A stretch of 64,000 nucleotides of DNA from Trichuris trichiura (Eukaryota > Nematoda > Enoplea > Trichinellida > Trichuridae). The notes beneath the pieces are model-generated. The model searched no databases, was not told the DNA's origin, and saw nothing but the letters and a program-made list of their open reading frames with translations. The stretch lies in the NCBI GenBank assembly GCA_037903355.1, contig JBAJFE010000005.1, forward strand, positions 3,286,001 through 3,350,000, read 5' to 3'. The translations under genes and the position numbers were made by a program. Shown piece after piece: positions 56,095-64,000 of the stretch (position 1 is its first letter; the number at the start of each line of letters is the position of its first letter).

Positions 56095-56781
56095 GCTAAA
56101 AGAAGCCAGAAATGACAACAGACAGACATTGGGCCGTTCGCATTTCCTTAGCGCAGGTGGAACATTAAAAGCGGTCATTTGTCCAGCTTCATTGACGCGT
56201 GTCACCTGCCTTCTATAAGGCGAAGCCGTAGTGACCCATTCCTTGTCCATTTCGACAGCTGCCTCTTTAGTATAATCGTAAAATAACTGTTCCGTATACA
56301 AATGAAAAACAAAGCGCAAACATGTTCTTCTTAAATTCCACCAATGATGAATAATCATTATTTGGACAAAAGCTACCCAAAAAGTCGAATTGCAAGTTGG
56401 TAAGACTTTTTCTCTTCGAAGGCAGAGTAGTCGCTTTAATGCACCCTTTCGCTACGGTGCTAATAAATCCTGAACGCTTTTTATTGCAGCGCGATGGATA
56501 ATATTATTTTCCTATCAAAAAAAGTTAACTATGGCATTCGAAGTCTATTTTCTCAAAGCGAAGGAATTCTTACGACTTCATTCTGCAACACACCGACCAG
56601 TCACGAAACTAGACTTGCAAGACAACTTTCCAATCAGCCTATCATTGGCTGCTACCGCGCCTTTCTGGCAAAAAGTTCACAGTACTCAACAAACATTTAA
56701 ATCTTCATCGTTCTTAAAACTTCAATGCACTGGCACAGATGATCAACGCGATTAGGTTTCAAACCACCGTCCAATAAAAAC
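56095..56781. other. Unresolved; competing open frames on both strands
   Basis: A minus-strand frame through about 56100-56358 contains LFYDYTKEAAVEMDKEWVTT after a possible acceptor (TACGGAACAG). On the plus strand an ATG at 56494 follows a good acceptor (TTTTTATTGCAG) and opens 68 codons. Neither could be tied to a family or completed. Confidence 0.3.
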
Positions 56782-57012
56782 TTATTTCAACACGTAGCTT
56801 TTCATATGCTCGTAGCGACCGTGAGAGTGAAACTTCTGAACAGAGATCCAACAGAAAGGAACTACGAACGAACCGAAACACCGAAAGCCAATGCTTAGGT
56901 ATTGTTTCGGATGACCACCTAATCCCGTCAATAGGTATCTTGCGCTCGCAGGGAATTTAACCTCAATCAAATGTACACCAGGCAACCCATCAGAAACCTT
57001 CAGCGACACTGC
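56782..57012 (-). CDS. Unknown protein, terminal exon (partial)
   Basis: A minus-strand frame runs about 75 codons from an acceptor (GGTTATAAG, near 57015) to a TAA at 56782. Its composition is protein-like and aromatic-rich (SLKVSDGLPGVHLIEVKFPA, then RYLLTGLGGHPKQYLSIGFR). No ATG is present, so upstream exons are expected on the minus strand beyond 57013. Those were not found. Family unknown. Confidence 0.33.
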   Translation of the reverse strand, partial: AVSLKVSDGLPGVHLIEVKFPASARYLLTGLGGHPKQYLSIGFRCFGSFVVPFCWISVQKFHSHGRYEHMKSYVLK

Positions 57013-59900
57013 CCTTATAACCAGTTAAATTATGAGGGAAAATCAATGCGGTAAAACGAAACACCCCAAACAGGAACCGGATAGAAGCCACTGGCGACAT
57101 GCGTCACCATCAAATAAAATTAAAACAACCTACCAAACAACAAAATGATAACGCAAGCACAATGCCAGTGTGCCCTTTGGTTATTTGCAATGTCGTCCGT
57201 GTACAACTAATAAACGCCTACTGAAGCCATTACGAAAAAAGTCATTGCAGCAGACACCCAAACTGGGCGAGCTACGAAAGCCGTTCGTTTTTCACCTAGC
57301 CATTGAACCTGCGAATCACTTTAAACTCTTCCTATCAAACGACTACTTCCGTCGGTTGCAATCAGTTTACCGCTGTCGTTCGACGAGATAGGCGGCGTCA
57401 TAGTTAACTTCAGTTTCCGTATTCGGACTTGACCAGCTTCGCTCACTACGATATGCTGACCACGGATTACCGCTATGACAATGCGATACTATGAGCGGTC
57501 ACCTAATGATAGTACGAAAGTTCGAAGTGCGCAAGACAGACACCCTTCACCATACTTCAAATTGGACAAGAACAAGCTACACCAATTGAAGATATTCGCA
57601 GCCAAAGCGGCATTGAAACTCTAATGGCGCACGGCCTAACCACATCGTTTAATCCAACATGTCGTCATCAACACTTCCCGGCCAAAAGATATCGATGTGG
57701 CAGATGGCGCTTAAGCTAAACCGATTTGCCGCCAAAGGGCTTCACTTGATTAATTGGACTACGTTCGACGGATCGGCAAAAATTTCCCGTCCTTGCACCC
57801 TTATCCGTACACTGGAAACATGATTTATACACAATTGAAAGAATGATAGAAGACGTGGTTCCATTGGCACCAACGCTTCACCAAAGAGACTGCACGAAAT
57901 GCAACTGAAAGGGAACCATTTCCAAAATATGAAGCGGTTAGGAAGGCATAATGGAAAGATAAACCCAAAGAAAAGAAAAAACAAGAAAAAGAAAACAATA
58001 TTATGCTAACGATAGCGCATATGAACTATTCAAGATGAGCTCCTCAATAGAAGGAAACCATTTAACGATACGACGTACAATCGCAAGTCGTCGTGAGCGA
58101 TGACCACTATTCAAAAGATATGAGCGTTGTGGACAAGTTGATTCAAAGAAACAAACGAAGGAATGATGAGGAAGCTTATGATGAGAACGAATAAAAGATA
58201 TCGACACCTCGCCAGACAGTGGCAACGGAAAATGGCACTTCGTGGAGAAACCTTCAAGGCAAAACACCAGCAGAATCAATTTCAAACAAAGCGAAAATAG
58301 ACCGTAAGAAAGATGGAAAATGTTCGAACAAAAACGTCGTCCAACCCTGAACACCTTACGTACACACGGTGGAAGTTCGGAAGAATTTTTGATGCCTGAA
58401 CCTGCAACTCGACTAGCCGAAATATTTATGCAGAAGAAACAGTAATATCGATGGGAGCTTTCTAGAGCAAAAAACTTCAATTACTCATCACCTCAACTAC
58501 GCTAACGCACTGAAATTATTCAAATAAAAAAAACACATTTCTTTGATGTCGCTCAATGTATTGCAAGCAGCCGCTGCCCGTGTAAGCGTATTTTAAGTTT
58601 CAACTTGGAACTCGAAAAGCTTTCAACTAAAAGTGTAAACCGCCAAAAGGAGCAGCATCTCGAAGAAGCGAACAAAATGCTCGAACAGCGCAAAGAGAAA
58701 ACAAATTGGCCCGTTTAACCTTTTTTTTGAAAATTGCTACTCCGCAAACTGGTCAATTTACGCGGGACGTGTCGTAAAAAAATGTTCAACTTTCGCATAC
58801 AAAATACTAGTAATCAAGTTCGCTAACTTAAAAACAGAAAACGCTAGTTTGTGCGACGGATAAAACTTCTCATTGCAACTATGTCATTAGTGTTCGTTAT
58901 GGCAGAAATGCCTTTTCGTTATATTTAGCAATTTTAAGCCTCGGACGGTCGCATCCGCTCTTGACCCGTCACCAGCGTTATAACAAGGATAAGAGGTCAG
59001 CACTGGATGCTTAATACAAACGATATAATTATACTGTCCGCTGCTAAAGCAACTTTAAACATTCACGACTAAAACTACAAACAACTTAATTGACAGTTTC
59101 ATAATCAGTATACGCTTACGCTAACCGCAACGTCGCTGTAAACTTCGCGACACCTAATGATCCCATTGGCTACCGATTATCAAATTTCATTGGATAAAGT
59201 TGGACGCGAACACGCTCAGAGCAACCTATCAAAATCCAGCCGCTTCTGACTCACCAGCTAAAGCAGCGAATCGCTTTACACTACTGCCTACGTGTTGACC
59301 ATTTTTAGCAGCCGCGTTCATTTTTGCGCTTTCGCTTGACGATAACGGCTGTGCTGTCATTACGCTCCGTATTTTTCTTGTCCGTTTGACTAACTACGAT
59401 ATCTGTCACCGTGAATAAGCGCTGGTGCCAATGCGTTCACGTGGCAGCGACTTTGCAACGAAGCAACGGAAGCTTCACGACCGATAGGATATGACGATAT
59501 GCCACGAAGGCGGAAGTGCTCGCCAATGATGGAAGGTCGTACAATTGGCTTCCTGTGGCCTGAAGGTATTCTTGAAGCGATTGGCACTTAAGCTAAGCGA
59601 ATTGGCGGAAGATCATTCCATGGCGAGAGTTCAAGTTGGAAGAACTGAACATATTAGTAAACAAACGCATTCGACCTGCTACTCGTTAGCAGACAGGTCA
59701 ACTGCGACTTACGGGATTGATAAGATGGAGCGCCAGGAACAACGTCGCGAAAGATATCGCAGAGACTGGAAGATATGGCTCAGCCGAAGAAGGCGTATAA
59801 CCAGGGAGCCCTACGATATTGGCTACATGGACCGGCGGTGCTGGCCGGGGCGAAAGATATGTCTTCCCAGTAGGGCATGCTTATGTGCCTGCTGGTAGCT

Positions 59901-59920
59901 GAAGTAACAGCTGTTACTTC
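59901..59920. repeat. 20-bp perfect palindrome
   Basis: GAAGTAACAGCTGTTACTTC is its own reverse complement. A related imperfect version (GAAGTAACAGGTGTTACCTC) is at the matching position of the second internal repeat, at about 60199-60218. It could be a dimeric protein-binding site or just part of the repeat. Confidence 0.8.
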
Positions 59921-61014
59921 TGATGGATCGTAGTCCTTAGAAGTCAACCAGCAACTTGCTGCTTCGAAAGGACTGCGATCCTCCAAGGCAGTTACACCTG
60001 TTACTTCGAAAGAACTTTGTACCCTGATATAAATGATATTTTCCCTGGTTTGTCAAGGCAAGTCCGCTGTGGCCCGGACACTACCGCCATACTATTGGCG
60101 CAAGAGAGAGATAGGATGGTCCTGCGGAATGGCGCGTCAAATCTGGGCCAAAGATATTTGAGCCCAGGAAGGCATGTGTGCCTGCCTTCCGATGGTTGAA
60201 GTAACAGGTGTTACCTCTGATGGATCGTAGTCCTTACAAGTCAGCTTGCAACTTGTTGCTTCGAAAGGACAGCGATTGTACAAGGAGGTAACACCTGTTG
60301 CTTCGAAAGGACTTTGTACCCTGATGAAAATGGTGTTATTACCTGGCTTTATGAAGACAAGTTCGAAGTTCAAGACAGTGAAGAATGTACGTTTTATGAT
60401 ACGATACTTGGACGTACACGGCGAACAGCAAACAGCACACACGATAACACCAGGAATCGTTCCGAACGACTGTATAAACGATACAAAGGAACTGTGGATT
60501 TCTCTCAAGTCACGAAAGAACTTTGACGGTTACATGTATGGGAAGAAGTATGGCGCAGCGTGGATCTTACAACGCGAAGGAAAGAAACGGCGAAAAGTAG
60601 TATACCTTTGTTAATCGTATTGCTCTTGTTGCGACGAAGTGATTTAAGTTAAAAATGTTTTTGAAATATGGCTGTTGTTAAGCTGCGAGAAAATTCTCTA
60701 GCGGCAGCAGCGCTTTTGCGATCTCTGCTTCAGACATAATAAAGGCGCTGAACTCTGATGTACAAACGTATCCTCAATTCAAACTGCCAACGCACGCGCA
60801 TTCGCGGCACAGCGCTTCAGCTTCAACTCTGTTGTGGTATAATTTTAATCCTAAGAATTGAGACAGGACTGCTTCGTTTTTTTCAACTTGTTTTCAACCT
60901 TTGACACGCCAAGCTAGGACAATTCTGTCCGTTTTTGTAATCCTAAAAGCTTGCCGAACCAGCGGTTCTAAGAACGTTGGAAAATTTGGTGTGCGACCAG
61001 TAAAATAATTTCCA

Positions 61015-61052
61015 AATCTGGGTGCTAGTACCTTTGGATGGGAGACGCAATT
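61015..61052 (+). ncRNA. 5S rRNA-like fragment (box C region), pseudogene or SINE head
   Basis: AAATCTGGGTGCTAGTACCT followed by TTGGATGGGAGACGC resembles the internal-promoter box C and 3' half of 5S rRNA (GGTTAGTACTTGGATGGGAGACC). The 5' half is not recognisable, so it is a fragment or a 5S-derived SINE, not a functional gene. Confidence 0.45.
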
Positions 61053-61833
61053 TTCCGCATCTGTCCCACCTTTTTAGAGGAATAGGAATGCTGTGGTCTC
61101 CTGATGAAACAGTGGCCCGTTAGAAGGCTAACGAACTTTAATGCGGCGTCAATATCTGCGCGTCAACTGCTATTTGTGTCTAGAAAAAGTAGTCGCAACG
61201 TGAATCATAGGCTTCAGCGCATAGTTTCACTATCGAAATGTACATGTTATCATTGATCGGACTTTCGCACGGTGGGAGGTGACAAAACGTTTTCCTGCGG
61301 GATAACGTAGCGTACCAGATAAACAAACCCTGCTATGATTTAACAAATCAAATGACACATTCTTTGGTAAGATGAGACAAGCCACAATCGATGTTTGTTG
61401 AAAGCTTAGCTGGGAACGGCTACAGTGGTCTCTGCGCGTTTAATTATATTTGGCCTTATCGCGTGACGCTGATTCATTGCTGGCACTAACAGGAACTGAT
61501 CCTCATCTAGCGAACGCCGTGTTTGTGTTGCCGTGTAGTTGGCACAGGCTCGCGTTGTCCATTCTCTCGATGGTCTTCGTAAGCGTCGAAAACTTTGTGG
61601 AAATATGGCTATTCGAACGCCAGTCTCAGCTTACTGTACATTGTCTATAAAACGTTTTTTAAACGCTTATTGAAGAGTAGGTTTGCCTGCTTGGAAATAT
61701 TTGAGAAAGCAGAAAAGCAAAGTCGCCTCCTCACTGGGCAGACACTCAAAATGGGCCAGTTACGAACGCCAGTCGTCTTGAAATAGCATTATTACGGACA
61801 GAGTTCCGTTTAATGTGCCATAAAATCTTCAAC

Positions 61834-61874
61834 TCCGGAGCTTTCGGGTCATCTGAGAGCAGTCTTCAGCGGTC
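61834..61874 (-). ncRNA. Hammerhead ribozyme motif, minus strand, imperfect stem II
   Basis: On the minus strand ACCGCTGAAGACTGCTC, a loop, GACCCGAAAGCTCCGGAG. The core variant is CTGAAGA, the GAAA and AGCT are intact, but the 5' side of stem II no longer pairs fully with GACCCG. It is followed 3' by GTCCGTAATAATG, as in the other copies. Probably inactive. Confidence 0.55.
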
Positions 61875-62623
61875 TTAAATTAGGAATATCCGTTTAGCCA
61901 TTCGTTTATAACCTAACCAATGAACCTGCGAATCACTTTAAACTCTTCCTATCGAACGACTACTTCCGTCGGTTGCAATCAGTGCACCGCTCTCATTCGA
62001 CGAGATAGGCGGCGTCATAGTTAACCTCAGTTTCCGTATTCGGACTTGACCAGCTTCGCTCACTACGATATGCTGACCACGAATAACCGCTATGACTATG
62101 CAATACTATGAGCGGTCATGTAATGATAATACCAAAATTCGAAGTGCGCAAGACAGACACCCTTCAGCATACTTCAAATTGGACAAGAACAAGCTACACC
62201 AATTGAAGATATTCGCAGCCAAAGCGGCATTGAAACTCTAATGGCGCACGGCCTAACCACATCGTTCAATCCAACATGTCGTCATCAACACTTCCCGGCC
62301 CAAAGATATCGATGTCGCGGATGGCACTTAAGCTAAAGTGATTTGCGACCAGAGGGCTTCATTTGATTAATTGGACTACATTCGACAGATCTGCAATAAT
62401 TTGCTGTTGGTGTACCTTTATCCGTACGTTGGAAAAATGATTCATACATGATTGAAAGAATGATAGAAGACGTGACTGCATTGACGGCAACGCTTGACCA
62501 AAGACACTGCAAGAAATGCAACTAAGAGGGTACCTTTTCTAGAATATGAAGCAGTTAACAAGGCATAATGGAAAGGCATATCAAAAAAGGGGAAGAACAA
62601 GAAAAGGAGAACAATATTATGTC

Positions 62624-62796
62624 AACGATAGGATATACTTACAACTTAAGACCGCTGAAGACTGGTCTCGATTGACCCGAAAGCTCCAGAGTTTTTTCAC
62701 ACATAAAAACGGGAATCTATCCGTAATAAGGATTTTCATTATGGAAACATACGGTCCCGTACTAAGAAACCACGTCTTCAAAACGATAGGACATAT
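62624..62796 (+). mobile_element. Hammerhead element insertion with target-site duplication and an empty site
   Basis: About 145 bp (62637-62781) is present in the right duplicate but missing at the matching point of the left duplicate (about 58003-58015). The insertion is flanked by AACGATAGGATAT on the left and AACGATAGGACATAT on the right; the empty site reads AACGATAGCGCATAT. The insert contains a hammerhead-like motif at 62651-62690 and ends ACGGTCCCGTAC...GTCTTCAA, as in the 47.2-kb element. Compared with that element it lacks the left inverted arm. It must have inserted after the 4.6-kb duplication. Confidence 0.85.
62651..62690 (+). ncRNA. Hammerhead ribozyme motif in the recent insertion
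   Basis: ACCG, CTGAAGA, CTGGTC/GACCCG stem II (one mismatch), GAAA, AGCT, C, then CAGAG. The core is the A variant and stem I is weakened because CGG has become CAG. The copy may have been inactive when it inserted or decayed since. Confidence 0.6.
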
Positions 62797-64000
62797 GACC
62801 TATTCAAGAACAGGTCCTCAATACAAGCAAGCGGTTTAATGATACCAGGTACAGTCGGCAGTCATCATGAGCGATCACCACCATTGAAAAGATATGAGCG
62901 TTGTGGACAAGTTGTTTCAAAGAAACAAACGAAGGAATGATGAAGAAGCTTATGATGAGAACGAATAAAAGATATCGACACCTCGCCAGACAGTGCCAAC
63001 GGAAAATGGCACTTCTTGGAGAAACCTTCAAGGCAGAACGGCAGCAGAATCAATTTCAAACAAAGCGAAAATAGACCGTAAGAAAGGTGGAAAATGTTCG
63101 AACAAAAACGTCGTCCAACCCTGAACACCTTACGTACACACGGTGGAAGTTCGGAAGAATTTTTGATGCCTGAAGATGCATCGCGACTAGCCAAAATATT
63201 TATGCAGAAGAAACAGCAATATCGATGGGAGCTTTCTAGAGCAAAAAACTTCAATTACTCATCACCTCAACTACGCTAACGCACTGAAATTATTCAAATA
63301 AAAAAAAACACATTTCTTTGACGTCGCTCAATTTATTGCAAGCAGCCGCTGCCCGCGTAAGCGTATTTTAAGTTTCAACTTCGAAATCGAATAGCTTTCA
63401 ACTAAAAGTGTAAACTGCCAAAAGGAGCAGCATCTCGAAGAAGCGAACAAAATGCTCGAGCAGCGTACAGAAAAAACTAATCGGCTCCTTTCGCTTTTTC
63501 TTTGTAAATTGCCATTCTGCAAACTGGTCAATTTACGCGGGACGTGTCGTAAAAAAATGTTCAACTTTCGCATACAAAATACTAGTAATCAAGTTCGCTA
63601 ACTTAAAAACGGAAAACGCTAGCTTGTGCGACGGATAAAACTTCTCCTTGGAACGACGTCATTAGTGTTCGTTATGGTAGAAGTGCGTTTTCGCTATATT
63701 TAGCAATTTTAAGCCTCGGACGGTCGCGTCCAGTCTTGACCCGTTACCAGCGTTATAAACAAGGATTGGAGGTCAGCATTCGATGCTTAATACAAGCGAT
63801 ATAATTATACTGTCCGCTGCTAAAGCAACTTTAAACATTCACGACTAAAACTACAAACAACTTAATTGACGCTTTCGTAATCAGTACGCTAACCGCAACG
63901 TCGTTGTAAATTTCGCGACCCCTAATGATTCCATTGGCTAATGATTATCAAATTTCATTGGATAAAGTTGGACGCCAACGCGCTCTAAGCAACCTATCAA

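Larger units (their letters stand above)
59241..61900. other. Inter-duplicate segment with an internal repeat and a 5S-like fragment
   Basis: Contains two related ~230-bp blocks (about 59880-60030 and 60190-60340) sharing TGATGGATCGTAGTCCTTA and GAACTTTGTACCCTGAT-like words. On the minus strand both blocks read as variants of FEA(A/T)SC(W/K)LT(S/C)KDYDPSEVT, and plus-strand frames are also open (60314-60526: VITWLYEDKFEVQDSEEC). A frame at 61450-61650 (+) is open but unrecognised. No complete gene could be built. Confidence 0.4.
57296..64000. repeat. Direct duplication, about 4.6 kb offset (57296-59240 and 61915-64000)
   Basis: From TGAACCTGCGAATCAC at 57304 and 61921 onward the two segments match closely for about 2 kb; the right copy continues to the window edge. 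Differences are mostly single substitutions, plus the hammerhead insertion at 62637-62781 that only the right copy has. Both copies keep long open frames on both strands. An example is the plus-strand stretch ending AKNFNYSSPQLR, intact in the right copy at 63094-63279 but interrupted by TAA near 58443 in the left. This is a recent tandem or dispersed duplication of unknown content. Confidence 0.85.

Noticed and set aside
58950..58990. Minus-strand GCTGGTGACGGGTCAAG resembling the hammerhead 5' half (also near 63740)
   Set aside because: The core has CTGGTGA or CTGGTAA, stem II does not close properly and there is no GAAA; left as chance or very old remnant.
61090..61115. CTCCTGATGAAACAG as a hammerhead
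   Set aside because: Only CTGATGA is present; there is no stem II and no conserved GAAA at the right place.

Overview
The window is nuclear DNA from an animal, most likely a nematode. The split genes have very short introns (often 48-57 bp) that end in TTTCAG, TTTTAG or TTTTAAG. Three housekeeping genes are packed head to tail with 2 and 27 nt between them, as in an operon. A Cys-loop channel belongs to the acetylcholine/amine-gated chloride group that is expanded in nematodes. The species cannot be named; an enoplean (clade I) worm is only a guess from the Penelope-like retroelements and the intron style.

Layout. 1.7-14.3 kb is gene-dense and conserved: a minimal Crumbs (CRB3-like) membrane protein (+); a minus-strand cluster BRK1, NDUFA6, COQ3; RPL10A (+); NAE1, the NEDD8 E1 regulatory subunit (+, with one 2.7-kb intron); and a NUDT9-family gene (-) whose Nudix box is degenerate. 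14.3-30 kb is a repeat-rich block: a pair of inverted repeats about 10 kb apart, each carrying the same in-frame exon; hammerhead-ribozyme elements; a 68-bp satellite; and decayed Penelope-like and non-LTR reverse transcriptases. 30.7-42.5 kb is sparse, with two candidate small secreted proteins. 42.9-57 kb holds a two-pass membrane protein (-), an uncharacterised minus-strand gene, a ligand-gated chloride channel (+), the SNARE BET1 (-), an eight-cysteine secreted protein (+), and several multi-exon candidates without recognisable family. 57.3-64 kb is a 4.6-kb-offset direct duplication; the right copy carries a hammerhead-element insertion that the left copy lacks.

Most striking signal: a dispersed family of short elements built around a type-I-like hammerhead motif (CTGATGA or CTGAAGA, a perfect CGGGTC/GACCCG stem II in the best copies, GAAA, then AGCT). 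Two copies have target-site duplications, and one has an empty site in the paralogous duplicate. Decayed Penelope-like reverse transcriptase lies in the same window and shares a 3' motif with these elements, so they are best read as solo terminal repeats or non-autonomous relatives of Penelope-like elements.

Multi-exon models were assembled by eye from splice sites, phase and family similarity. Those with named families are well supported. Those marked hypothetical rest on phase-consistent splicing alone.
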